From: Chloroflexota bacterium
GTDB taxonomy: Bacteria > Chloroflexota > Limnocylindria > QHBO01
Length of the DNA stretch: 64,000 nucleotides
Direction: 5' to 3'
Assembly: GCA_040902225.1 (NCBI GenBank)
Contig: JBBDXT010000007.1
Span: 382,346-446,345 of the forward strand
Made by a program: the position numbers and the translations under genes. Position 1 is the first letter of the stretch. The number at the start of each line of letters is the position of its first letter. Below are positions 7,759 through 16,673 of the stretch, one piece after another. Below the pieces are notes generated by a model. It made no database searches. It saw only the letters and a program-made list of their open reading frames with translations, and was not told where the DNA came from.

Positions 7759-9136
7759 CGTCAGAGGCGAGTGCTCGCCTCGACGGTGATGTTCCTCCCT
7801 CGGGGGCTGCCGGGGCCGATGGCGTGCCGGCATGCAGCATGGTGGGCAGCTCGTCCGGGGCCTCCGGCCTGCGATCCAGGATCTCGCGATCGAGGCCGAT
7901 CAGGACCGGCACGATCTCGGGGTCGAACTGGATGCCGGAGTACTTCTGCAGCTCGCCGATGGCGATCTCGTGGCTGAGCGGCGTCTTGCGGTACGGGCGG
8001 GCGGAGGTCATCGCCTCGTAGGCATCGGCCACCCCCAGGATCCTGGCGCCCAGCGGGATGTCGAGCGCCTCGACGCCCGCCGGGTAGCCTGAGCCGTTGA
8101 ACCACTCGTGGTGGGTCAGGATCAGGGGGGCCTCTTTCACCAGCTGGTGCGCCGGCGCGACGATCTCCGCCCCAATGGTCGGATGCTGGTTCATGAGGAA
8201 CCGCTCCTCCTTGTCGAGCGGGCCTTCCTTTAGCAGGATGTTGTCCCGGACTCCGATCTTGCCCACGTCATGGAGTAGCCCGGCCCATTTGATCGTTTCG
8301 ATATCCGTCTCGGGCAGGCCCATGACCCGGCACATGGCCTCCGCGATGCGGCTCACCCGGTTGGAGTGGCCTCGCGTGTACTTGTCGCGCGCGTCCACAG
8401 CGTTGGCCAGGGCCCCGATCGTCTGCTCGAACAGCTCGCGCGTCTCGACGTAGCGGTGGTACGCCAGGCGCGTAGTGAAGAGGGGGACGACGAAGAGTGC
8501 CGTCGCCCACCATCCCACGCCGTTGGGGAGGGCGAAGATCTGGGCCATGAGCCATGCGAGCGGGACTAGGCCCACAAGGTTGAGAGAAATTGCCCGAATG
8601 TCCTGAGCCCACACAGTGCGGACTGGGGTGCCAGTTCTGGCACTCACCGCCAGGACCGCGAGCGCTCCATTCGCGATGTAGTAGATACCGCTGCCGAGGA
8701 GGAGGCCGAGGAACGCGACGAGCTCCGCCATAGGAATCGGCAATGTACCGGACACCGAACGGATGAGCTCATAGACAGATCCGCCGAGCACAACAGAAGC
8801 GACAATCGCCGAGTGGTTGAAGAGAGTTCCATACCACGGAACCTCGCCGCGGAGTTCACGGGAATCGGTGGTGCCTATCGCCGCGACAATTGCTCCGGCA
8901 AATGGACCCCCGAGCACGACCGACGCGATAAGGGGTGCAGCCGACACCGAAACGACAGTCCCCTGCGGAAGGCGGACTGGTAACGCTCCGCTTGCCAATG
9001 TGAGAATCACCCAGAAGGCGACGCCCCCGATCCCATGGATCTCCGGTCGGAGAGGGAACGAAAAAGCAGCCGCCGCGACAGTGACTGCCGCGGCGGCTGA
9101 GGTTGCTAGGATCAGGCTACGGACGCGCGTATTCAC
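7748..9136 (-). CDS. Membrane-anchored HD-GYP domain protein (putative c-di-GMP phosphodiesterase)
   Basis: This 462-residue protein has five to seven transmembrane helices in residues 1-225 and a cytoplasmic HD-GYP domain at about 235-420. H257 (GHSNRVS), the H289-D290 pair (GLLHDVGKIG) and the HHEWFNGSGYP motif at 342-352 are present, so the metal site looks intact. HD-GYP enzymes hydrolyse cyclic di-GMP to pGpG or GMP. The membrane region is probably a sensor; it is not a standard named MASE domain that I recognise. The start is a GTG with a TAGGGT -10 box nine bases upstream. The tail after about residue 430 is disordered. Confidence 0.87.
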   Translation of the reverse strand: MNTRVRSLILATSAAAAVTVAAAAFSFPLRPEIHGIGGVAFWVILTLASGALPVRLPQGTVVSVSAAPLIASVVLGGPFAGAIVAAIGTTDSRELRGEVPWYGTLFNHSAIVASVVLGGSVYELIRSVSGTLPIPMAELVAFLGLLLGSGIYYIANGALAVLAVSARTGTPVRTVWAQDIRAISLNLVGLVPLAWLMAQIFALPNGVGWWATALFVVPLFTTRLAYHRYVETRELFEQTIGALANAVDARDKYTRGHSNRVSRIAEAMCRVMGLPETDIETIKWAGLLHDVGKIGVRDNILLKEGPLDKEERFLMNQHPTIGAEIVAPAHQLVKEAPLILTHHEWFNGSGYPAGVEALDIPLGARILGVADAYEAMTSARPYRKTPLSHEIAIGELQKYSGIQFDPEIVPVLIGLDREILDRRPEAPDELPTMLHAGTPSAPAAPEGGTSPSRRALASDDVS

Positions 9137-9186
9137 CGGAACGTCACCCTAGCGGGGTGAGGCGCCGGAGTCTACCACCCGAACGC

Positions 9187-9285
9187 TTACCAACCCTTGA
9201 AGCTTGCTCCCCCGGCGATTGCCAAGGTAACCAATCCTCCAAGGGTGGTCAGCATTGCAACAAGGCGCCGAATTGACGCATTCAT
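9187..9285 (-). CDS. 32-residue hydrophobic peptide
   Basis: The frame begins ATG at 9285, six bases after a clear AGGGAG ribosome-binding site, and encodes MNASIRRLVAMLTTLGG then LVTLAIAGGASFKGW. It has a basic N-terminus, one hydrophobic stretch and an Ala-Gly-Gly-Ala-Ser junction like a signal-peptide cleavage site, leaving a short aromatic C-terminus. A perfect 8-bp hairpin lies just upstream. It sits 50 bp before the HD-GYP gene on the same strand. It may be a small membrane or signalling peptide; no homologue is known to me. Confidence 0.45.
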   Translation of the reverse strand: MNASIRRLVAMLTTLGGLVTLAIAGGASFKGW

Positions 9286-9297
9286 GCCTGACTCCCT

Positions 9298-9317
9298 GGG
9301 CTGGTTATTACCAGCCC
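9298..9317 (-). promoter_or_regulatory. Perfect 8-bp hairpin upstream of the small peptide gene
   Basis: GGGCTGGT and ACCAGCCC pair around a four-base loop. On the minus strand it ends beside the ribosome-binding site of the 32-residue peptide. It could be an operator, a translational control hairpin, or a weak terminator for the large regulator gene upstream. Confidence 0.45.
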
Positions 9318-9586
9318 TTGATCACTTTTCGAGCCATCAGAAGGTGCCCTCTTCCGTGACGATACGAACACAACCGACACAATCCGGTTAACGGAACGGT
9401 CGGTTGCACTACATGCTCCCCGACGACCTAAGTGCCCACATTCAGTCGCCGGATCGAAGCACCCACGCGGTTCGGCCTTGTACCGTGCCCCCCACGAGTA
9501 CTAGACCCGGGGGTACTTTAGTCCCACTATGAGCATGAAGTCAAGCCTTTTCGGGTTTTCCACGGCTACTGTCAAATAGAAGTGGA
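9318..9586. other. Intergenic region, relatively AT-rich
   Basis: The stretch holds no convincing gene. Its base composition is more AT-rich than its neighbours. GTACTAGACCCGGGGGTAC near 9496-9515 contains a short GTAC/CCCGGG palindromic core. It is the likely location of promoters for the peptide/HD-GYP genes. Confidence 0.35.
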
Positions 9587-12500
9587 CTATGTTCCCGGAG
9601 ATACCCAACCTGCCAGCCTGGCGGCAAGTTCCCCTGACGGGCCTTCATCGAGGTCATCCTTAAGTCGCTTCGCAAATCGGAGGACAGCTGCTCGGGCGGC
9701 CGCTCGTCGACCAGACGCGTCTAACTGCCTAGCCATTGCTAGCTGCGCCTCTTCGTCGTACGGATCCAACTCCAAAAGCGCGCACGCCGCTCGGACTGCC
9801 GTGTCGGCGCTGGTATTCCCGCTTCCGATAGCTATCGGAAGCAGAACGCCTCGAACCTCGGCGTGGACGGCTGTGCGCAGGCGCGTTGCCCAATCCTCGT
9901 AACGCAGCTCAGCGAGGAACTCGCCCCGGACCATATCAACGAGCGCCGTGATTCGATCTGCCCGGCCGGCGGATTCGTTGCGGAGCTCTAGGGCGATTCG
10001 TCGGAACTGATCGAGGTCGGTAACCGTATGTGCCGGGTTCAGTTGCAGAGCGTCCACGGTGCTGAGCACGTATTGCGGACTCTCTCCATCTCGAAATGAC
10101 GGATCAAGCACTCGCCGGAGCTGGAATACTGCTTGATTGAGACTGTTGACGGCCGAGGCCGGATCGGACTCGGGCCACAGGATGTCCAATGCCATCTCGC
10201 GGGTTAACGTCGATCGGTAGTTCGCTACTAAGAGCGCAAGGAGTGCTCGCATCCGGCGTTTCTCGATCCTGGTTGTCTGACCAAGCCAGGACCCGCGGTG
10301 GACAACGATTGCCCCAAATGAACGAATGTGGAGCGAGGTTGCATGCTTGCTGACGAGGGCTCGTCGGAGTTCGCTAATGTCATGCCCGGTGGTCTGACGC
10401 AGGCTTGCAGCTGTCTCGACTGTGCCGTGGCGTGCCAGAAAAGCGACGACAGCGTCGCGGGTTTCGCCAGTCAGGGAGTCAACCAAAGCAGCGAGTGTTT
10501 CTCGCCAGCCAGCGGGGTCCGCTTCGGCAAACGAAACCATTGCCTCGACGCCTCCGTCTTGCCGGGCGATCCACGCGGCGTGTGAGACATAGCGACGTAG
10601 CCACCACCTTAGATGTCGGAGGACGCCCGCAGTTCTCGCCCGCGTAATGGCAAGTGTCGAGATCTGGCGCGCCCGGGAGCCTGCATGCTCCAAAGCGAAC
10701 ACGCCAAGTTTAACGAGACCGACCGTGGTGAGGAGGGCCGCTCCACGCCGTTCCCACTCTTCAAGCACCCGCATTTCATCGAGGCATTGCCCTCGACATT
10801 CCGCGGAGACGTGGGCGCCAATTGCTCTTGCTGGGGCTGTAACCGGAGCTTGTCGAGGATCCGACGTCCCAGCCGCGAGTTTCTCCATGGCGTCGCGAAT
10901 CTCCAGCGGGTCGGCAGCGCCGAGGTACAACGATTCAATTAGGAGACCGGAACCGATTTCTGCCGTCGCGCCAAGCGCTGCGGGATCCGCCAGAACATGA
11001 CGTAGAACGTTCGCGGACTCTTCGAACCGACCCTGATGACTTAATACCGCCGCCATGCCGTATTGGGCTTCTGCCTGGGGGCGGGCCCAGGGCAGCGTGC
11101 TGGTGACCCCGGTCTTTGCCAGGAGCTCGGCCCGGACCGGGTCGTCTCGGTAGAGGAGAGACTGCACGAGCTCGGAATTGTCAGCGAACGGACTCGCCGG
11201 CAAGTCCGACCAGAATCGAGTCGCTTGCTCCAAGCTCTGGATACTCCCATCCAGGTCTCCAATCTGGCGTAATAGCATCCCGTGGTTATGCAAAGCAATT
11301 GCTGCGAAATGCTCCAGTCCCCGCGATTTGGCCTCAATCGCAATCCGTCGGCATTCATGCGCAACGGCCTGCAGCGACCCACTCATCCACGTCGACGTAA
11401 TCGCGAGGTTGCCGTTCAAACGTAGTCGCGTGGCAAACGCATCCGGTGGCGCCAGCTTCAGACCTAAAACGGCCTGCTCGGCAGCACCCTCGACCTGGCC
11501 CATGTTGCTCATCACGGTGCTCGTCTTCAGGCAAGCGAGTGCCTCCATTCGAGGGTCGCCCTTCTTGGCGAAGAACGAGCGCGCACGGCTGAGGGCGACG
11601 AGGGCGTTGTCCCAGTCGCCCCGGATGCCGCATGCCTCGCCATAGAGCAGGGAGAGGCGCGCGTTGTCGCGGATGGCCTTCGCGGGGAGCTGCTGCAGCC
11701 ATTCGTCGACGAGACCGAGACGGCCCTCGGAGACGACATCCTCGCCGTATCGCGCGATGAGCCGCGCCGCCTGCGGCGTAAGGCCGGCCTTCAGATAGTG
11801 ATGAATTGCCTGCGGCCACTGCTCATGCGTTTCGAAATAGGAGGCAGCGTGGATGTGAAGGCCGGTGACCTCGCCGTCGGAGCGTTCGGAGATGAGGCGA
11901 TGCTCCAGGAAATCTCTGAAGAGCCCGTGGTATCGATAGCGGGCTTCGGCCGCATCGAGGCGGTTGGTGAAGAGCCCGCGCTGCTCCAGGTCAGAGAGGA
12001 TCCCGGCGCCGTCGTGGACGCGGGCGAGCCGCTCTGCCAGCTCGGCGTTGATCTGCTGGAGGATCGACGTCGACAGCAAGAAGTTGCGGACCTGCTCCGT
12101 TTGCTGGTCCAGAACCTCTTCCGCGAGGAAGGCGAAGAGATCGCTGTCGGTCGTGGCGGTGATCGAATTGATGAATGCGCGTCGTTCTTCCGGCGTCTTC
12201 CGCTCGCGGAGCGACACCTCGACGAGCTGGAGGCTGGCCGCCCACCCTTCCGTCCTGCGCTCGAGCTCGACCAGCTCGGTCGGGTCGAGAGGGTCGTTGT
12301 AGATGTCGCGGAAGAGGTCGTCGATCTCACGGTCCGTGAAGCGAAGCGCATCGGTCCGGATACCGGCATAGCCACCATGGGTCTTGAATCGGGCGAATTG
12401 CAGTTGGGGTCGCGCTCGCGAGAGGAAGACGAAGCGGCAGGTCGGTGGAGCATCGCGCAGGATCTGGTTCCAGAGCCCACGCACTTCCGTGACCGATGAC

Positions 12501-13036
12501 ACCGCCTGCCAGTCATCGATGATGAAGGTGCACGGCTCTGTCAGTCGCTCGTACATCTCGGCCAGGAGGTATGCCGCGACCCCGGGCCGGGACGACCCCG
12601 GTCCGCCGAGCTGCTGCAACATGGAATGCGCCCGATGACCGAAGCCGGAGTGCCGCTGACTGATGGCCTCGATCAGATAGCTGATGTGCAGTGACCAGTC
12701 GCGGTCGTTCCGGTCGAGCTTGTACCAGTAGATCGGGAAGTCGACCTCGCGCTCCCATTGCCACAGGAGGGTGGTCTTGCCATAGCCCGCGTCCGCCGCG
12801 ACCACGATCGCCCGGCAGTTCGCGTTATCGCTCAGCCACGACAGAAGCCGAGGTCGTCGCAGAGTTGGGGTCACGTAATGAGGCGGCGTGACCTTGTTGT
12901 GGATCAGCGGGTAGACGTACTGGATGTCCGACAATCGGGTCGGCCGCCTCCGATTCGGGCGTATGGACGACGACGGACCCCGGCGGACGCGCCCCCCGCG
13001 ACCCCGGCCGTTTCCGGCGAGGGTACCCGGTGTCAA
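9587..13036 (-). CDS. MalT-like STAND ATPase transcriptional regulator with C-terminal winged-helix/BTAD domain
   Basis: This 1149-residue regulator has a P-loop near residues 82-90 (ADAGYGKTTLL), a Walker B-like FIIDDW and a MalT-type winged helix (RYRYHGLFRDFLEHR). A long TPR region runs from about 400 to 850. The C-terminus (about 880-1149) is an OmpR/SARP-type winged helix (RRMRALLALLVANY, then LTREMALDILWPES) followed by a bacterial transcriptional activation domain (LDPYDEEAQLAMARQLDASG). MalT proteins normally end in a LuxR helix-turn-helix; here a SARP module replaces it. The inducer and targets are unknown. The first 35 residues are Arg/Gly-rich, so a TTG at 12934 is a possible alternative start. 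Confidence 0.85.
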   Translation of the reverse strand: MTPGTLAGNGRGRGGRVRRGPSSSIRPNRRRPTRLSDIQYVYPLIHNKVTPPHYVTPTLRRPRLLSWLSDNANCRAIVVAADAGYGKTTLLWQWEREVDFPIYWYKLDRNDRDWSLHISYLIEAISQRHSGFGHRAHSMLQQLGGPGSSRPGVAAYLLAEMYERLTEPCTFIIDDWQAVSSVTEVRGLWNQILRDAPPTCRFVFLSRARPQLQFARFKTHGGYAGIRTDALRFTDREIDDLFRDIYNDPLDPTELVELERRTEGWAASLQLVEVSLRERKTPEERRAFINSITATTDSDLFAFLAEEVLDQQTEQVRNFLLSTSILQQINAELAERLARVHDGAGILSDLEQRGLFTNRLDAAEARYRYHGLFRDFLEHRLISERSDGEVTGLHIHAASYFETHEQWPQAIHHYLKAGLTPQAARLIARYGEDVVSEGRLGLVDEWLQQLPAKAIRDNARLSLLYGEACGIRGDWDNALVALSRARSFFAKKGDPRMEALACLKTSTVMSNMGQVEGAAEQAVLGLKLAPPDAFATRLRLNGNLAITSTWMSGSLQAVAHECRRIAIEAKSRGLEHFAAIALHNHGMLLRQIGDLDGSIQSLEQATRFWSDLPASPFADNSELVQSLLYRDDPVRAELLAKTGVTSTLPWARPQAEAQYGMAAVLSHQGRFEESANVLRHVLADPAALGATAEIGSGLLIESLYLGAADPLEIRDAMEKLAAGTSDPRQAPVTAPARAIGAHVSAECRGQCLDEMRVLEEWERRGAALLTTVGLVKLGVFALEHAGSRARQISTLAITRARTAGVLRHLRWWLRRYVSHAAWIARQDGGVEAMVSFAEADPAGWRETLAALVDSLTGETRDAVVAFLARHGTVETAASLRQTTGHDISELRRALVSKHATSLHIRSFGAIVVHRGSWLGQTTRIEKRRMRALLALLVANYRSTLTREMALDILWPESDPASAVNSLNQAVFQLRRVLDPSFRDGESPQYVLSTVDALQLNPAHTVTDLDQFRRIALELRNESAGRADRITALVDMVRGEFLAELRYEDWATRLRTAVHAEVRGVLLPIAIGSGNTSADTAVRAACALLELDPYDEEAQLAMARQLDASGRRAAARAAVLRFAKRLKDDLDEGPSGELAARLAGWVSPGT

Positions 13037-13081
13037 TTATCAGCGTATTACTGGCCGATGGTCTAGAGTCGGAACCGAGAT

Positions 13082-13603
13082 ATGCGCGCCTTCATCGGTC
13101 TAGGGGGAAACCAGCCGGGCACGGGCGCGGCGCTTGTCAGCGCGGCGGCGGAGCTGGGCATGATCGGCCAGGTGATCCGGGCCTCGAGCCTGTACCAGTC
13201 GGCAGCGCGAGACCTGTTCGACCAGCCCGATTTCACCAATGCGGCCGTTGAGCTGCAGACCGAGCTCGAGCCGGTCGACCTCCTCTTCGCGCTGAAGCGC
13301 CTGGAGGTGACGCTGGGGCGCGACCCGCAGGGGATCCGCTTTGGCCCGCGGTTAATCGACCTGGACATTCTCTCCTTCGACGGCCACTGCGTGGAGGATG
13401 CCGAGCTGGAGCTGATCGTCCCGCACCCGCGCCTAGTGGAGCGCCGCTTCGCCCTGGAGCCGCTGGCCGAGCTTGATCCCGGTCTGCGCCCCTGGCGCGA
13501 CTGCTCGGACCTGCGCGTGGACGTGACGGTGGCGGACCTGCTGCCAAGCGTCGCGGACCAAGAAGTTCAGCTGATCGGCGGGCCGGACTGGGCGGACCGC
13601 TAG
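13082..13603 (+). CDS. folK: 2-amino-4-hydroxy-6-hydroxymethyldihydropteridine diphosphokinase
   Basis: This 173-residue HPPK transfers pyrophosphate from ATP to 6-hydroxymethyl-7,8-dihydropterin in folate synthesis. The N-terminal IGLGGNQPG, the central GRDPQGIRFGPRLIDLDIL signature carrying the magnesium-binding aspartates, and VPHPRLVERRFAL are all present. Length is normal. The start ATG follows a TAGAGT box by 12 bases. No other folate gene adjoins it. It ends one base before the convergent glpX stop codon. Confidence 0.95.
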   Translation: MRAFIGLGGNQPGTGAALVSAAAELGMIGQVIRASSLYQSAARDLFDQPDFTNAAVELQTELEPVDLLFALKRLEVTLGRDPQGIRFGPRLIDLDILSFDGHCVEDAELELIVPHPRLVERRFALEPLAELDPGLRPWRDCSDLRVDVTVADLLPSVADQEVQLIGGPDWADR

Positions 13604-13604
13604 C

Positions 13605-14582
13605 CTAGAGGCGAACCCGCGGGGGCTGCTGCGGGTCCCACATGTGGACCGTATCGATGAAGCGCACGACGCCGCGCGAGTGACTCATCAGCAGCGAGTG
13701 GGTCCGCGCCCCGCCACCGAAGAAGCGGACGCCGCGCAGCAGCTCGCCATCGGTGACGCCGGTGGCGGCGAAGACGACATTCTCGCCGGGGGCCAGGTCA
13801 TCGGTCTTGTAGATGCGGTCCGTGTCGTCCACGTCCACGCCCATGATGCGTGCACGTTCCTTCTCCTCGTCGGAGCGCCAGCGGAACTGGGCCTGGATCT
13901 CGCCGCCCAGGCACTTGAGGGCAGCCGCGGTCAGCACGCCCTCAGGTGCGCCGCCGGTCCCCATCACCGCGTGCACGCCGGTGCCGGAGACCGCCACCGA
14001 GATGCCCGCTGTCAGGTCGCCATCCGAGATCAGCTTGATCCGCGCCCCGGTGGCACGGACCTCCTCGATCAGGTCCTTGTGGCGTTCGCGGTCGAGGATC
14101 ACGACGGTGATGTCGAACGGCGCTCGCCCCAGCCGCTCGGCAATGGTGGCGATGATCACCGAAGCCGGGTCGTTGATCGAGACGTGGCCCGCCACCTGCG
14201 GTCCGACCACCAGCTTGCGCAGGTAGGTGTCCGGGGCGTGCATCAGACCGCCTGGCTCGGCGGCCGCCAGGACCACGGTGGCGTTCGGGGAGCCGGTGGC
14301 GACCAGGTTGGTCCCTTCCAGCGGGTCGACCGCGATGTCAACCGAGGTTGCCGCATCCGGGTTGCCGACCTGCTCACCGATGTACAGCATCGGGGCCATG
14401 TCGCGCTCGCCCTCGCCGATGACGATGGTGCCGCTGATCTCCGCCTCTTCCATGGCGTTGCGCATCGCTTCGACGGCGGCGTGGTCGGCGCCCGTCCGGT
14501 CGCCACGCCCCATGAGGCGGGATGCCGCGATGGCGCCGGCCTCGGTGGCCGCGACCGCCTCGACGCCGATGAGCTTCTCCAT
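13605..14582 (-). CDS. glpX: Class II fructose-1,6-bisphosphatase
   Basis: This 325-residue enzyme hydrolyses fructose-1,6-bisphosphate to fructose-6-phosphate in gluconeogenesis. Metal-binding signatures are IGEGERDMAPML (residues 55-66) and VDPLEGTN (85-92), with TGGAPEGVL further on. It covers the whole family. A GATAAT -10 box ends seven bases before the ATG, suggesting a leaderless mRNA. It is monocistronic and converges with folK. Confidence 0.95.
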   Translation of the reverse strand: MEKLIGVEAVAATEAGAIAASRLMGRGDRTGADHAAVEAMRNAMEEAEISGTIVIGEGERDMAPMLYIGEQVGNPDAATSVDIAVDPLEGTNLVATGSPNATVVLAAAEPGGLMHAPDTYLRKLVVGPQVAGHVSINDPASVIIATIAERLGRAPFDITVVILDRERHKDLIEEVRATGARIKLISDGDLTAGISVAVSGTGVHAVMGTGGAPEGVLTAAALKCLGGEIQAQFRWRSDEEKERARIMGVDVDDTDRIYKTDDLAPGENVVFAATGVTDGELLRGVRFFGGGARTHSLLMSHSRGVVRFIDTVHMWDPQQPPRVRL

Positions 14583-14682
14583 TGGGCGGATTATCGGGGG
14601 CTGGCCGCAGGAAGGCCAGAGCGCGTGAGGAAGGGGTTCGGGTGGAGGGTGGTCTCCAGGCTGCCCTCCGCCCGGCTATCGG

Positions 14683-15018
14683 TTAGGCCAGGCGATCCCA
14701 CGCGGTCAACGGGAGCAGCGCGGCCAGTGCCGCCAGCACCACCGGAATGAGGATGCCCCATGGTGCGTTGCCCACTGCCCCCTGAAGCACAGCCGCTACA
14801 GCGAGGAACAAAAGGAACCCACCCAAGCAGGCCGAGACAACAGCAGTGACACGCGACGGCCTGCGCCGCAGGCGATAGCCGATCCAACCCGCCGAAATGC
14901 CAAGTGCCGCGGCCATGAACAGGACGGCGGCTCTGGGCTCCTGCAGCTCGCCCGCGAATGTCAACAGCAGGACCATCGCGAGAACGAACCAAGAGCCAGC
15001 CGAAACGCGCGTGTTCAC
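14683..15018 (-). CDS. Small integral membrane protein, function unknown
   Basis: This 111-residue protein has three to four hydrophobic helices (FVLAMVLLLTF; AVLFMAAALGISAGWIGY; CLGGFLLFLAVAAVL; ILIPVVLAALAALLPL) and an Arg-rich loop between helices 2 and 3. No family is recognised. The start is a GTG with a TATAGT -10 box seven bases upstream. It lies between glpX and purH with its own apparent promoter. Confidence 0.6.
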   Translation of the reverse strand: MNTRVSAGSWFVLAMVLLLTFAGELQEPRAAVLFMAAALGISAGWIGYRLRRRPSRVTAVVSACLGGFLLFLAVAAVLQGAVGNAPWGILIPVVLAALAALLPLTAWDRLA

Positions 15019-15055
15019 GCCGTGGACTATACGGCGGCTGTTCGCAGCGTCGCGA

Positions 15056-16600
15056 TCAGTGCTTGAAGTGGCGGCGTCCGGTGAAGACCATCGCCATGTG
15101 GTGGCGATCGGCGACCTCGATCGCCATCTCGTCGCGGATGCTGCCGCCCGGCTGGATGATCGCCGTCACCCCTGCCTGCGCCGCGATCTGGATTCCATCG
15201 GGGAAGGGGAAGTAGGCGTCCGAGGCCATCACCGAGAGGGGCGCCCGCTCGCCGGCCTTGCGCAGCGCGACCTCGACTGACACCACCCGCGAAGGCTGGC
15301 CCGCCCCCATCCCGATCAGGGCATGCCGCTTGGCGAGCACGATTGCGTTGCTCTTTACGTGCCGGACGGCACGCCAGGCGAAGAGGAGGTCGGTCAGCTC
15401 GTCGAGGGTGGGGCGCCGCTGGGTCACGACCTGGAGCTTGTTGCGATCCTCCTCCAGGTTGTCGAAGGTCTGCACCAGCAGACCGCCGCCGATCCGCTTG
15501 AAGTCGAAGTTGCCGATCCCCAGCTCCGGGCCGTCGGCATCGGTCTGGGGCACCTCGATGATCTCGAAGCCCTTCTTGGTGCGCAGGATCTCGAGCGCCT
15601 CGGGCGTGTAGCCGGGCGCCACGATCGCCTCGAAGAAGCCGGGCCGGATCGCCCGGGCGGCCGTGTCGTCCACCACCCGGTTGGCGCCGATGATCCCGCC
15701 GTACGCGGAGACACTGTCCCCCTCGAGCGCAAGTCGGAACGCCTCGGCCAGGTCCACGACGCTCGCCAGCCCGCAGGGATTGCCGTGCTTGACGATGCAG
15801 ACGGTGGGGGTCTTGAAGTCGCTGGCGATCTGCCACGCAGCATCGAGGTCGAGCAGGTTGTTGAAGGAGAGGTCCTTGCCGGCGATCTGCCGCGCTCGGC
15901 TGATGGAGGTGCGGCGCTGGTTCGGATCGGCATAGAAGGCGCCCAGCTGATGCGGGTTCTCGCCGTAGCGCAGATCGGCCTTCTTCTCGACCACCAGCGT
16001 CAGCCGGCTGGGGAAGAGGGTGCCTGCCTGGGCATTCAGGTAGGAGGCGATCTGGGCGTCGTACGCGGCGGTAAGCGCGAACGCCTCGGCCGCCAGCTTC
16101 TGACGCGTCTCGGGGCTGACCGTGCCGTGCGAGCGGATGTCGCGCAGGACCGATGCGTACTGGGTCGGGTCCGACACGGCCGCGACACCCGGGAAGTTCT
16201 TGGCGGCGGCTCGCAGGAGGGCAACGCCGCCGATGTCGATCTTCTCGAGGGCCTGGTCGAGGGTCGTGCTCGGGTCCGTGACCGCCTCGCCGAACGGATA
16301 CAGGTTGACGACGACCACATCGATCTGCTCGATGCCGTGCTCGGCGAGCTGGGCCAGGTGGTCGGGCTGGTCGCGACGCGCCAGGAGGCCGGCGAAGATC
16401 TTGGGGTGCAGCGTCTTGACCCGGCCGCCGAGGATCTCCGGCGAATCGGTGAGGTCGCTGACCGGCCCCACCTCGATTCCGCTCTCGGCAAGGTGCGCGC
16501 GGGTCCCATCGGTGGCAAAGCACTCGATCCCGGCCTCCGTCAGCCCGCGGGCAAGCTCAACAATGCCTTCGCGGTCCGAGACGGAGAGGAGAGCGCGCAA
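15056..16600 (-). CDS. purH: Bifunctional AICAR transformylase/IMP cyclohydrolase
   Basis: This 514-residue enzyme catalyses the last two steps of de novo purine synthesis. The N-terminal MGS-like IMP cyclohydrolase domain shows LLSVSDREGIVELA and GGRVKTLHPKIFAGLLARR. The transformylase domain shows the catalytic KHGNPCG motif and the C-terminal VTAIIQPGGSIRDE with GRRHFKH at the end. Length matches the family. A TATACT -10 at 16650-16655 places the transcript start about 45 bases upstream of the ATG. No other pur gene adjoins it. Confidence 0.96.
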   Translation of the reverse strand: MRALLSVSDREGIVELARGLTEAGIECFATDGTRAHLAESGIEVGPVSDLTDSPEILGGRVKTLHPKIFAGLLARRDQPDHLAQLAEHGIEQIDVVVVNLYPFGEAVTDPSTTLDQALEKIDIGGVALLRAAAKNFPGVAAVSDPTQYASVLRDIRSHGTVSPETRQKLAAEAFALTAAYDAQIASYLNAQAGTLFPSRLTLVVEKKADLRYGENPHQLGAFYADPNQRRTSISRARQIAGKDLSFNNLLDLDAAWQIASDFKTPTVCIVKHGNPCGLASVVDLAEAFRLALEGDSVSAYGGIIGANRVVDDTAARAIRPGFFEAIVAPGYTPEALEILRTKKGFEIIEVPQTDADGPELGIGNFDFKRIGGGLLVQTFDNLEEDRNKLQVVTQRRPTLDELTDLLFAWRAVRHVKSNAIVLAKRHALIGMGAGQPSRVVSVEVALRKAGERAPLSVMASDAYFPFPDGIQIAAQAGVTAIIQPGGSIRDEMAIEVADRHHMAMVFTGRRHFKH

Positions 16601-16673
16601 CGGGCGACCTCGATGCGGGGACGTTGCGTGGTTCAGAAGCGGTTCCGCAAGTATAGCCGCGGGACAGGCAGTT

